Shown one piece after another: positions 8,190 through 16,157 of a DNA stretch of 59,538 nt. Both the position numbers and the translations under genes were made by a program. Numbering within the stretch: position 1 is the stretch's first letter; each line of letters begins with the position of its first letter. Source of the DNA: Thalassospira alkalitolerans (GTDB lineage: Bacteria; Pseudomonadota; Alphaproteobacteria; Rhodospirillales; Thalassospiraceae). Location: NCBI RefSeq assembly GCF_002115745.1, contig NZ_JFKB01000021.1, positions 1-59,538 on the forward strand, given 5' to 3'. The notes beneath the pieces are model-generated. The model ran no database searches. It was given only the letters and a program-made list of their open reading frames with translations, and was not told where the DNA came from.

Positions 8190-8963
8190 TTAGAATGGCA
8201 GAATGATGTCCAGGACCTCACTGCCATAGCGCGGCTGTTGAACATCGGAAATCGTGCCGCGTCCGCCATAGGAAATGCGCGCTTCGGCAATTTTGTCGTA
8301 CTGAACTTCGTTTGCGGATGTGATGTCGGCAGCACGGATGACACCGGCAATCTGGACCTCACGAACTTCGCTGTTCACCCGGATTTCTTGACGCCCGTGG
8401 ATGACATAGTTGCCATTTGGCAGAACCTGGATGACGATTGCTGCAACACGCAGATTGATGGCTTCGTTGCGATCCAGCGTGCCGCTGCCCTTATTTGATG
8501 TGTTGCTGCTAAGGCCGACCATTGCGGATGGATCGATTGCTTCAGGCAAGACCTTGGAAAATTCGGATTCCAGACCAAACAGATTTGGAACGCCAAGGTC
8601 TTCGGCGTTGGCGCGCGACCGCTCTGTCGTGTTGGCCAATGCTGCATTGTCATCCATATCGACAACGACGGTCAGGATGTCGCCAACCTGATTGGCGCGC
8701 TGATCCTTGAAAAACGATCGGGCACCGCTGCGCCAAAGTGAGTTCGGATTGCTTTCAGCAACCTGCGGGGCAGGCATTGGAAGGCTGACCGGGCGATAGC
8801 TTTCTGATTGTGTCGGATTGTCAATCGACGACAGTTTCGGTGCTTCGCCGACCTCGGAAAGGCGTTTCATTGCGTTGCAGCCTGACAGCAGCGCAGTCGC
8901 ACCGATCAAACTGGCAACGAGCGCCATGTGGCGCATCGATATAGGGAAATGATTACCGGGCAT
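8190..8963 (-). CDS. flgH: Flagellar L-ring protein FlgH
   Basis: FlgH is the outer-membrane lipoprotein that forms the L-ring. The 257-residue product has a lipoprotein signal ending in LLSGC near residue 29, then SLWRSGARSFFKDQRANQVGDILTVVV and the C-terminal GGRGTISDVQQPRYGSEVLDIILPF, all typical. The first ATG is used because AGGAGG lies just before it. It is the last gene of the flgF-flgG-flgA-flgH run but also has its own sigma-54 promoter. Confidence 0.95.
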   Translation of the reverse strand: MPGNHFPISMRHMALVASLIGATALLSGCNAMKRLSEVGEAPKLSSIDNPTQSESYRPVSLPMPAPQVAESNPNSLWRSGARSFFKDQRANQVGDILTVVVDMDDNAALANTTERSRANAEDLGVPNLFGLESEFSKVLPEAIDPSAMVGLSSNTSNKGSGTLDRNEAINLRVAAIVIQVLPNGNYVIHGRQEIRVNSEVREVQIAGVIRAADITSANEVQYDKIAEARISYGGRGTISDVQQPRYGSEVLDIILPF

Positions 8964-8995
8964 TTATTCCTCCTGGGATTCCTGCCGGTATATAC

Positions 8996-9010
8996 GCAAT
9001 CGTCATGCCA
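8996..9010 (-). promoter_or_regulatory. Sigma-54 promoter of flgH
   Basis: The minus strand reads TGGCATGACGATTGC, matching TGGCAY-N5-TTGC. Predicted transcription starts about 20 bases before the flgH ATG. An imperfect CAGGC/GCCTG repeat lies just upstream near 9023-9045. Confidence 0.75.
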
Positions 9011-9090
9011 GATTGTGACATGGCAGGCGGGTAAAGCTTGCCTGGTCGCTAGTGAATTGTTTTACAGTAATATTTCAAGGGACGGATGAT

Positions 9091-10077
9091 TTACTGCGAC
9101 ATTGCAGGAAGGGCGCGGACTTCGTTCTCGGCGACAACTTCTACCTGGATGGTTTTGTTGCTCGCCAAGTTCATGACCCGGATGACTGATCCCTTAGATC
9201 CGTCTTCAAGGGCTTTGCCGCGTGCCGTCAGTGACATATTGGCCGTTACCAGCCGAATGACGACCAGTGCTCCGCGCCGGACAAGGATCGGGTTGGAAAA
9301 ATCACGAAACAGCAGGGGCTCATCGGATTTGATTGGCCGCAGGGCTTCTTTGCCAATCACGTCATCTATGTCGCGAATGGTCCCGGCGGGAACGCGTTCG
9401 GCGCGCATGTCGCGATATTCAACCTGATCGGGGCGAACGATAGCGCCGCGCCGGATCGGTTCGATAATAACAGGAACCTGAGCCAGCGGGTAATATCTGC
9501 CGCTCATGCGGTAGGTGCGGCGCTGGGCTGTTTGGGATCCTGTTGTGACATTGGCGATGAAGCGATTGGTGCGCTGATTAACGTCAAGCCCGGTGATTTC
9601 AACCATGGCAGGCACATCGACAGGTAAGTGGATTTGAAAGGTTTCGCCGGAAAGATCGACGGCAAAGGGTGGCTTGATGCCATGCTGGACCAGTGCGTCT
9701 TTGACGGCATCGGAAATTTCATCGATCGAGATTGTCTGGCTGGCACGGGTAATAACGATCTGATCGGCTGTTGTGCGGGGGCGCCACGGCACATTGTGTC
9801 GTTGGGCTATGCCGTAAAGCCAGCGATAATCAAGGACCGTCTGTCGACCGGGCTGAGGCGCGTGTGCGACAGCAAGATCACTTATTTGCGGATCGATTCC
9901 GCTGAAAATATCCCCCAGTGTTACATATTGTCCTTCGACAATTGCATCGGGCCGCAGCAGGATATTTGATGTCATGTCCTGCTGGATGGCTGACGACTGG
10001 GCCTGCACCCTTGCTGGGTCCGACAATAGCGCCGGCAGCATCAGGATAAGGGCAAGGAATATTTTCTGTATTTTCAT
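9091..10077 (-). CDS. flgA: Flagellar P-ring assembly chaperone FlgA
   Basis: FlgA is the periplasmic chaperone needed to build the P-ring from FlgI. From the ATG at 10075-10077 the protein is 328 residues with a signal peptide (MKIQKIFLALILMLPALL). The C-terminal SAF-like half carries RRGAIVRPDQVEYRDMRAERVPAGTI and IGKEALRPIKSDEPLLFRDF, typical of FlgA. The frame extends 23 codons upstream without a signal sequence or clear ribosome binding site, so the later start is preferred. A strong hairpin lies in the 136-base gap after flgG. Confidence 0.92.
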   Translation of the reverse strand: MKIQKIFLALILMLPALLSDPARVQAQSSAIQQDMTSNILLRPDAIVEGQYVTLGDIFSGIDPQISDLAVAHAPQPGRQTVLDYRWLYGIAQRHNVPWRPRTTADQIVITRASQTISIDEISDAVKDALVQHGIKPPFAVDLSGETFQIHLPVDVPAMVEITGLDVNQRTNRFIANVTTGSQTAQRRTYRMSGRYYPLAQVPVIIEPIRRGAIVRPDQVEYRDMRAERVPAGTIRDIDDVIGKEALRPIKSDEPLLFRDFSNPILVRRGALVVIRLVTANMSLTARGKALEDGSKGSVIRVMNLASNKTIQVEVVAENEVRALPAMSQ

Positions 10078-10121
10078 CCGCCAACTATAGCATGGAACTG
10101 TGTAAAACGCGTAAATGCGCG

Positions 10122-10160
10122 TTGCGCGGGCAACCGTTTTTTTCAAAGGTGCCCGCGCAA
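10122..10160. repeat. Strong inverted repeat between flgG and flgA
   Basis: TTGCGCGGGCA (10122-10132) and TGCCCGCGCAA (10150-10160) are perfectly complementary over 11 bp with a 17-base loop. No T tract follows on the minus strand, so it is not an ordinary terminator for flgG. It may stabilise or process the flgG mRNA end. Confidence 0.7.
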
Positions 10161-10213
10161 TTGTTTTCCGAATGCTTTTGGGGCCAAAGTCCCGGCCTTA
10201 ATCGTGTGGAAAA

Positions 10214-10999
10214 TTATCGCAGGTTACTAACGGCACTCATCATTTCATCAGTGGTCGAGATCGATTTTGAATTCATCTCGTAGGCACGCTGGGCCTTGAT
10301 CAGGTTGGTGATTTCCTGAACCACGTTGACGTTTGATGATTCAAGATATCCCTGTTGAACCGAGCCAAAGCCGACAGCACCGGGAACACCGGTATTAGCG
10401 TTGCCGGATGCCTCGGTTTCAAGGAACAGGTTGTCGCCAAGGGCGTCAAGGCCGGCCGGATTGATGAATGTGGCGAGCTGAATCTGACCCAGGTTCTGAA
10501 GGGCGACCTGCCCGTCGATTTCGGCATATACCTCGCCCGACGAATTGATTGTGACCGATGTTGCATTGGCCGGAACAGTGATCCCCGGCTGAACGGCAAA
10601 GCCGTCCTTGGTAACCAGCTGACCGGCGGCATCAAGTTTGAGCGTGCCATCGCGTGTATAGGCGGTTTCGCCGCTTGGCAAATCGATTTGGAAATAGCCC
10701 CGGCCCTGAATGGCCATATCAAGTTCGTTTTCCGTCAGGGACAGCGTGCCTTGACCCATATAACGACCGATTGCCGCAGTTTTGACACCAAGGCCAACCT
10801 GAACGCCGGTAGGGACGATTGTGCCGGTATCTGATGATGGCGATCCTGCGCGGCGCAAATCCTGATAGAGCAAATCCTGGAATTCCGCGCGCTGACGTTT
10901 GTAGCCGGTGGTGGTCATGTTGGCGATGTTGTGCGAGGTCACATCCACGTTGGTGGATTGTGCCTGCATGCCAAGGGCTCCGATATCAAGTGAGCGCAT
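10214..10999 (-). CDS. flgG: Flagellar distal rod protein FlgG
   Basis: FlgG makes the distal rod. The 261-residue product begins MRSLDIGALGMQAQSTNVDV with NIANMTTTGYKRQRAEF and ends with QGYLESSNVNVVQEITNLI plus KAQRAYEMNSKSI, the signature ends of the rod family. The ATG at 10997-10999 has AGGAG before it; the frame upstream (11 codons) has no family similarity. It follows flgF by 69 bases. Confidence 0.96.
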   Translation of the reverse strand: MRSLDIGALGMQAQSTNVDVTSHNIANMTTTGYKRQRAEFQDLLYQDLRRAGSPSSDTGTIVPTGVQVGLGVKTAAIGRYMGQGTLSLTENELDMAIQGRGYFQIDLPSGETAYTRDGTLKLDAAGQLVTKDGFAVQPGITVPANATSVTINSSGEVYAEIDGQVALQNLGQIQLATFINPAGLDALGDNLFLETEASGNANTGVPGAVGFGSVQQGYLESSNVNVVQEITNLIKAQRAYEMNSKSISTTDEMMSAVSNLR

Positions 11000-11068
11000 C
11001 TTCTGTCTCCTGGGTCTGCGCCATTGGCGCATTTGAATTCTTTAGTACAGGGGCGGGCGCCCGGTTCA

Positions 11069-11830
11069 TCAGGCGCGAATATCGCCCAGCTTGCTGATCA
11101 TGTTACGTTGACGCTCATTTTCGCTTTCGAGTGTGCGCGTAACCGACTGATAGGTCCGCAGCACTTCGATCATTTGGGTCATCGAACTGATCGGGTTAAC
11201 GTTGGATTTTTCAAGCGCACCCTGAACAATTCCCGGATTGTTGACGGGTTGTGCACCATCACCGGCGTTCGGGTCATCTTTCTGGATGCTGTAAAGTGAA
11301 TTGCCAGTCACATTCATTGACTGAATATTGTCAAAGGTCACGACCTGTAATTTCGCGATCTGACCGATATCGGTTGAAATGCTGCCATCACCCTTGATTT
11401 CGATCTGGCCATCCGCTTCGTTAAAGAAGATGGGCTGCCCGGCATCGCTGAGCACCGGGAAACCTTCGTTGGTGATCAATTGGCCGCCCGGATCAAGGCT
11501 GAAATTACCATTTCGGCTATATTGGGTGCCGCTTGGTGTCTCAACAGCAAAGAACATGTCCGGTTGGCTCAATGCCACATCAAGGGGGCGTTCGGTATGT
11601 TCGATGTTCCCTACGGTGGTGTCGCGATACTGCGCAATGTCCTGGACAAGCGATATCTCACGCTCTCCGCGGAACGGCGCATCTTTATTCTTCGCAATCC
11701 AGTCGGTGAACATCATCTTTTCTTCCTTGTACCCGGTCGTGTTCATGTTCGCCAGGTTCTGGGAGATATTGTTCATCATGCTGCGAAGCGTCTTTTGGCG
11801 CGACAAAGCGATGTAGGTAACGTTTTCCAT
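11069..11830 (-). CDS. flgF: Flagellar proximal rod protein FlgF
   Basis: FlgF is a proximal rod subunit. The 253-residue protein starts MENVTYIALSRQKTLRSMMN with NLANMNTTGYKEEKMMF and ends GALEKSNVNPISSMTQMIEV, RTYQSVTRTLESENERQRNM, matching FlgF rather than FlgG. It is first in the flgF-flgG-flgA-flgH run and is preceded by a sigma-54 promoter at 11875-11889. Confidence 0.95.
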   Translation of the reverse strand: MENVTYIALSRQKTLRSMMNNISQNLANMNTTGYKEEKMMFTDWIAKNKDAPFRGEREISLVQDIAQYRDTTVGNIEHTERPLDVALSQPDMFFAVETPSGTQYSRNGNFSLDPGGQLITNEGFPVLSDAGQPIFFNEADGQIEIKGDGSISTDIGQIAKLQVVTFDNIQSMNVTGNSLYSIQKDDPNAGDGAQPVNNPGIVQGALEKSNVNPISSMTQMIEVLRTYQSVTRTLESENERQRNMISKLGDIRA

Positions 11831-11874
11831 ATTCTAACTTCCCAAGTCGGGTCAGTGATCTGGACAAGCTAATT

Positions 11875-11889
11875 GCGAATGGCGTGCCA
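11875..11889 (-). promoter_or_regulatory. Sigma-54 promoter of flgF
   Basis: The minus strand reads TGGCACGCCATTCGC, with correct GG-GC spacing and TCGC at -12, as at flgI. The predicted leader to flgF is about 33 bases. Confidence 0.7.
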
Positions 11890-11967
11890 GTTATGTTAAG
11901 TGCATGAAAGTAAATGATAAAAATTGATCAGGCATTTATTGCCGGGGCGGATCTATGCCTGATCTGG

Positions 11968-11992
11968 CAGAACTTGCCGCCAGAACTTGCCG
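11968..11992. repeat. Tandem 12-bp repeat, candidate activator site
   Basis: CAGAACTTGCCG occurs at 11968-11979 and again at 11981-11992. It lies about 80-100 bases upstream of the flgF sigma-54 promoter, the usual distance for an enhancer-binding activator such as FlbD. The rest of this 400-base gap between flgF and fliL shows no gene and no other clear signal. Confidence 0.5.
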
Positions 11993-12230
11993 GGTGAATT
12001 TCCAAAAGCACAGATGGGTGCGCGACATGATAGAGTGGCACGCGAGCATTCCTATATTAGGTTAGGTATCTAGTTAAGGTGCGGGGCGCTCGTTTCGCCG
12101 TTCGATGATGTAAAGATGGACATGAACGGGGAAACGGAATTTTAACGTCAAGCCGTTATGTCTGATCATTCCGGCATAGTGTTTGCTGGGTAACAGGCTT
12201 TCAGGGTTGAATGCAGGATAGTGCAGATCA

Positions 12231-12770
12231 ATGGGTGACGACGTCGACGAAGTAGAAATGGATGGCGGTGGTGGCGGACGCAGCAAGAAATTGCCGGTCG
12301 TTATCATTATGCTGGTGCTGTTGTTGCTGGGCGGTGCGGCGGCGGCGTATTTCACCGGGCTTTTGCAGCCGGTGATCGATATGCTGACGGGTGGTGGTGA
12401 GCATGACCAGACCGAGGAAGTGATTTCCGAAAGTGCGATCGAAGAAGCCCCGGGCGTTCCGGAAAATGTCGGCTTTGTCGATTTGCCGGAAATTCTGGTT
12501 AACCTCAATGCGGGCGGCGGTAAGCAAAGTTATCTTAAAATCCGTGTCAGTCTGGAGGTTGCCGATCAGGCAATGCTGCCGCAAATTGAACAGATGATGC
12601 CGCGCATTGTTGATAACTTTCAGGTGTATCTGCGGGAATTAAGGCCCGAGGATCTCGCCGGATCGGAAGGTATGTTCCGCCTGCGCGAGGAATTGTTGAT
12701 CCGGGTAAGTGCGGCCGCGAAGCCGGCAAAAATTAACGACGTTCTGTTTAAGGAAATGCTGGTACAATAG
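12231..12770 (+). CDS. fliL: Flagellar basal body-associated protein FliL
   Basis: FliL is a single-pass inner membrane protein that rings the stator units. The 179-residue product has a short charged N-terminus, one membrane helix at about residues 21-42 (LPVVIIMLVLLLLGGAAAAYF), an acidic linker, and the periplasmic stomatin-like domain with FVDLPEILVNLN, YLKIRVSLEV and a C-terminal NDVLFKEMLVQ. An in-frame stop shortly before the ATG fixes the start. It heads the run fliL-fliM and onward. Confidence 0.92.
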   Translation: MGDDVDEVEMDGGGGGRSKKLPVVIIMLVLLLLGGAAAAYFTGLLQPVIDMLTGGGEHDQTEEVISESAIEEAPGVPENVGFVDLPEILVNLNAGGGKQSYLKIRVSLEVADQAMLPQIEQMMPRIVDNFQVYLRELRPEDLAGSEGMFRLREELLIRVSAAAKPAKINDVLFKEMLVQ

Positions 12771-12869
12771 TGTACTGGCGACAATGTAAAGCCTGCGAAA
12801 TAAAGAGTTACGAACCAAAAAGTCACAGGCCAAAGAGCCGCTGCGCAAAGAGCCAGGGACAAATCGCCG

Positions 12870-14000
12870 ATGGCAGATGAAGACGATGATGATGCACTCG
12901 CTGCTGAATGGGAAGCCATGGCAGGCGGTGATGATGGAGACGACGGCGGCGATGATATGGCCGCCGAATGGGAATCCATGCTTGGTGACGATGAGGATGG
13001 CGAGGGCGGCGAGGAAGAACCCGTCGGCCCCGGATCCGCGCGTGTTCTAAATCAGGACGAAATCGACAGTCTGCTTGGTTTTGATGACGGATCGGGCGCG
13101 GGTGATCAGTCGGGTATCCAGGCGATCATCAACTCGTCGATGGTGGCCTATGAACGCTTGCCGATGCTCGAAGTTGTCTTCGACCGGCTTGTGCGCATGA
13201 TGTCGACTTCGTTGCGTAACTTTACCTCTGACAACGTCGAGGTTTCGCTCGATAATATTCTGTCTTTGCGTTTCGGTGATTATCTGAACTCGATCCCGTT
13301 GCCGGCGATGCTTGGTGTTTTCAAGGCCGAGGAATGGGATAACTATGGGCTGCTGACTGTTGACTCGGCGCTGATTTATTCCATCGTGGACGTGTTGCTG
13401 GGCGGGCGTCGCGGGACGGCGGCGATGCGTATTGAGGGGCGCCCCTATACCACGATTGAACGCAACCTTGTTGAGCGTATGATCCATGTGGTTTTGGGCG
13501 ATTTGTCGGCGGCATTTGATCCGCTAAGTCCTGTGACCTTCCGGTTCGAACGCCTTGAAACCAATCCGCGTTTTGCGACCATCGCCCGACATGCGAATGC
13601 GGCCATCGTGGCAAAGCTGCGCATTGATATGGAAGATCGCGGTGGTCGTCTGGAACTTTTGATCCCATATGCAACGCTGGAGCCGGTTCGTGAACTGTTG
13701 CTGCAGATGTTCATGGGCGAGAAATTCGGCCGTGACTCGATCTGGGAAAACCACTTGGCGAACGAGTTGTGGCAGACCCATGTAAACCTTCTGGCGGTGC
13801 TTGATGAACAGGTCATGTCGCTGGGGGATGTGATTAATCTGGAAGTTGGTAACCGTTTGGTCCTTAATACCAGTCCGACCTCGCCTGTCGAGGTGCGATG
13901 CGGGGATGTCCCCTTATTCAGGGGGATGATGGGGCGCAAGGGCGACCGGATCGCGATTCAGGTTCGTGAACGGGCGCGCATGCACGAGGATGACAGTTGA
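12870..14000 (+). CDS. fliM: Flagellar motor switch protein FliM with acidic N-terminal extension
   Basis: FliM is the C-ring switch subunit that binds CheY-P. The 376-residue protein has the CheY-binding peptide LNQDEIDSLLG at residues 60-70, the CheC-like middle domain and a C-terminal SpoA domain (EVRCGDVPLFRGMMG). The peptide is preceded by about 59 very acidic residues that hold two copies of AAEWExM (residues 11-17 and 31-37). Typical FliM has the peptide at the extreme N-terminus, so this extension is unusual. Its stop overlaps the next start as TGATG. Confidence 0.95.
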   Translation: MADEDDDDALAAEWEAMAGGDDGDDGGDDMAAEWESMLGDDEDGEGGEEEPVGPGSARVLNQDEIDSLLGFDDGSGAGDQSGIQAIINSSMVAYERLPMLEVVFDRLVRMMSTSLRNFTSDNVEVSLDNILSLRFGDYLNSIPLPAMLGVFKAEEWDNYGLLTVDSALIYSIVDVLLGGRRGTAAMRIEGRPYTTIERNLVERMIHVVLGDLSAAFDPLSPVTFRFERLETNPRFATIARHANAAIVAKLRIDMEDRGGRLELLIPYATLEPVRELLLQMFMGEKFGRDSIWENHLANELWQTHVNLLAVLDEQVMSLGDVINLEVGNRLVLNTSPTSPVEVRCGDVPLFRGMMGRKGDRIAIQVRERARMHEDDS

Positions 14001-14662
14001 TGGACTATGCCATCTATCTTGATTTGGTGATGATTGTGTTGCTGATTGCGACCATCACCTATGCCATGATCCTGAGCCGTCGTTTGGCGGCCTTCCGGCG
14101 CAATCGCGAAGAAATGCAGAATTTCCTGACGGCATTCAATGCTGCGAATGAGCGCGCAGAAATATCGATCCGCGCGTTAAAGGATATGGCCGAACAATCA
14201 GGCGAGAAACTGCGCGAGGATATCGAGCAGGCAACTGCGTTGAACGAGGATCTTTCCTTTATGGTTGATCGCGGTGAAAGCATCGCCAACCGGTTGGAAA
14301 AGGCGGCAAGTGACGCCAATGCCACGCGTCGTGCCGGTGGTGGCCTTGGCGGCGGGGCGGCAAGCTTTGCCGGGGGCGGTAATTCTGGTAACAACGAGCG
14401 TGCTGACCGCAACGATATTATTGATGATCGTCAAGGCGTTGAAACCCGGGCCGAGGAGTTGGCCGCACGTTTGGTTCGTGATGTCGAACGCGGGCCTGTC
14501 AATTCGTCAGATGGCGGTGTACGTGCTGATTTGTCTGAGGCAATGCGGGCTGGCGCAGCGAGTGTATCCAAGCCGGTTTCATCTTCCTATGATCAGGATG
14601 AAGATGCAGGTCGTTCCGAGGCAGAGCGCGAACTTCTTGCCGCGTTACGTTCTGTTCGATAG
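14000..14662 (+). CDS. DUF6468-type membrane protein of the flagellar locus
   Basis: This 220-residue protein starts at the ATG that overlaps the fliM stop. It has one N-terminal membrane helix (about residues 6-28, LDLVMIVLLIATITYAMILS), then a long helical region with AFNAANERAEISIRALKDMA and LNEDLSFMVDRGESIANRL, then a Gly-rich low-complexity segment and a charged C-terminus. It matches what I recall as the DUF6468 family of alphaproteobacterial flagellar clusters. Coupling with fliM suggests a motor or assembly role, but the function is unknown to me. Confidence 0.75.
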   Translation: MDYAIYLDLVMIVLLIATITYAMILSRRLAAFRRNREEMQNFLTAFNAANERAEISIRALKDMAEQSGEKLREDIEQATALNEDLSFMVDRGESIANRLEKAASDANATRRAGGGLGGGAASFAGGGNSGNNERADRNDIIDDRQGVETRAEELAARLVRDVERGPVNSSDGGVRADLSEAMRAGAASVSKPVSSSYDQDEDAGRSEAERELLAALRSVR

Positions 14663-14800
14663 CTATATGTGAAAATAATTGCGTTGTTTTGATAAAAAAT
14701 AGGTCGGGTAGCTTTTTTAAACAAAACGCGTACCTACCTGTTAGTATATGGTTTGAAATTCAAAGCGGGCGCGCAAGTGCCCCGTCTACCGGGTGAATGA

Positions 14801-15511
14801 ATGTCTGCTGTGCGTATCCTGCCTTTGGTCGTTCTTGTTGGTTTTTTGGTCTTGACGGTCAAGGTCGTCGGGCTGTTTTCCGATAAGCCGAAAGGGACCG
14901 ATGTTACGACTGCGCCCAGTGTCAGCGTTGTTCAAGTGGCCAGTGCGCAAGCTCAGGAGCAACCGGCGGCGGCGGGAGATCCGGCTGGTGCGGGGCCGGG
15001 GCTTGATAACCCGATGGGCATGATGGAAGACACCGGTCCGGTAGACGGTTCTGATGATGCGCCGCCGATGTTGGGTGGGGATCCGACCCTGTTTACACAG
15101 GAAGAGATTGATCTGCTGCAAAACCTTTCGGTGCGCCGCGCCGATCTGGATCGCAAGGAGCAGCGCCTTGATGAGCGCGAAAGCCTTTTGGCCGCTGCCG
15201 AAGCCCGGATTGATGCGAAGATCGAAGAAATGAAATCGCTGAAAACGGCGATTGAAACATTGGTCGAAGCCAAGCAAGAGCAGGAAACCGACCGGATCAA
15301 GAAGCTGGTTAGCGTTTACGAAAAAATGAAACCTAAGGATGCTGCACGGATTTGGAACGATCTGGATATGGATATTTTGCTGCAGGTTGCTCTTGGGATG
15401 CGTGAAGCTAATACCGCCGCAGTGCTGGCCGATATGGATGCTGACCGGGCGCGCGCACTGACAACGGAACTGGCCTATAAGCAGGATATAAACATGTTGC
15501 CGTTGCAATAA
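14801..15511 (+). CDS. MotE-like flagellar protein (MgtE N-domain fold)
   Basis: The 236-residue product has an N-terminal membrane helix (ILPLVVLVGFLVLTVKVVGLF), a Pro/Ala/Gly-rich linker, a coiled coil (LDRKEQRLDERESLLAAAEA) and a C-terminal MgtE-N-like domain (LVSVYEKMKPKDAARIWNDL, VLADMDADRARAL). This matches MotE, the periplasmic chaperone of MotC in Rhizobiales, and related proteins next to stator genes. It stands before cheY-cheZ and the two motB-like genes. The domain layout is clear; a MotC partner is not in the window, so its client is unknown. Confidence 0.8.
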   Translation: MSAVRILPLVVLVGFLVLTVKVVGLFSDKPKGTDVTTAPSVSVVQVASAQAQEQPAAAGDPAGAGPGLDNPMGMMEDTGPVDGSDDAPPMLGGDPTLFTQEEIDLLQNLSVRRADLDRKEQRLDERESLLAAAEARIDAKIEEMKSLKTAIETLVEAKQEQETDRIKKLVSVYEKMKPKDAARIWNDLDMDILLQVALGMREANTAAVLADMDADRARALTTELAYKQDINMLPLQ

Positions 15512-15631
15512 TAAGGCATGATTGGCGATCTGGTGACATGACATCAGGTTTGGGCATCGATTGCCAATCAGGTGATTATTTGAGCATCATCAACATGATG
15601 GACGTTATTAGCGAATTGTGAAAAGCCTTGA

Positions 15632-15645
15632 TTAACCATTGTTAA
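15632..15645 (+). promoter_or_regulatory. Possible CtrA-type site before cheY
   Basis: TTAACC-ATTGTTAA contains the CtrA half-site TTAACCAT and a second TTAA, but the spacing is 6 rather than the usual 7 bases. It lies about 90 bases before cheY. Confidence 0.35.
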
Positions 15646-15735
15646 ATAGGTACATCACGATTATAGGGGCCTTACTTTGTGCACAGGGTTTCACAAGGTA
15701 GGGATGAGAGATTAGATAGCATGATGGAGTGGTGA

Positions 15736-16122
15736 ATGGCCGTCGATCCGAATATGCCGATCCTGATTGTGGATGACTACAAAACCATGTTGCGTATCAT
15801 CCGCAATCTCCTGCGGCAGCTGAATTTTACCAATATCGAAGAAGCGTCGGATGGTAGCATGGCGTTGCGCAAGTTGCGTGAACAGCCGTTTAGTCTTGTG
15901 ATTTCCGATTGGAATATGGAGCCGATGACCGGTCTTCAGCTTCTGAAGGAAGTGCGCGCTGATACAAAGCTGAAGGATATGCCCTTCATCATGATCACCG
16001 CCGAGGCGAAAACCGAAAACGTCGTGATGGCGAAAAAAGCCGGTGTTTCAAATTACATCGTCAAGCCGTTCAATGCTGAGACGTTGAAGGGTAAACTCAC
16101 CACCGTTATTGGTGAGTTCTGA
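15736..16122 (+). CDS. cheY: Chemotaxis response regulator CheY
   Basis: CheY carries the chemotaxis signal to FliM. This 128-residue stand-alone receiver has the acidic pair D13-D14, the phosphorylation site Asp58 (LVISDWNMEPMTG), the switch Thr in FIMITAEA and Lys in IVKPFN. The WNMP-like motif is that of true chemotaxis CheY proteins. A clear GGAG lies before the ATG, and cheZ follows 35 bases later, so the two are co-transcribed. Confidence 0.93.
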   Translation: MAVDPNMPILIVDDYKTMLRIIRNLLRQLNFTNIEEASDGSMALRKLREQPFSLVISDWNMEPMTGLQLLKEVRADTKLKDMPFIMITAEAKTENVVMAKKAGVSNYIVKPFNAETLKGKLTTVIGEF

Positions 16123-16129
16123 TGAGGGG

Positions 16130-16149
16130 CGCGGGACAATAGTCCCGCG
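16130..16149 (+). repeat. Short hairpin between cheY and cheZ
   Basis: CGCGGGAC-AATA-GTCCCGCG is a perfect 8-bp stem with a 4-base loop, ending 8 bases before the cheZ ATG. No T tract follows. It sits where the cheZ ribosome binding site should be, so it could limit cheZ translation. Confidence 0.65.
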
Positions 16150-16157
16150 ATACCACG

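Noticed and set aside
12034..12050. TGGCACGCGAGCATT upstream of fliL as a sigma-54 promoter
   Set aside because: The -24 part is exact, but the invariant GC at -12 is missing (CATT instead), so the fliL promoter remains unknown.
12060..12077. TTAGGTATCTAGTTAA as a CtrA site before fliL
   Set aside because: One half is TTAG and the half-site distance is one base too long for TTAA-N7-TTAA.
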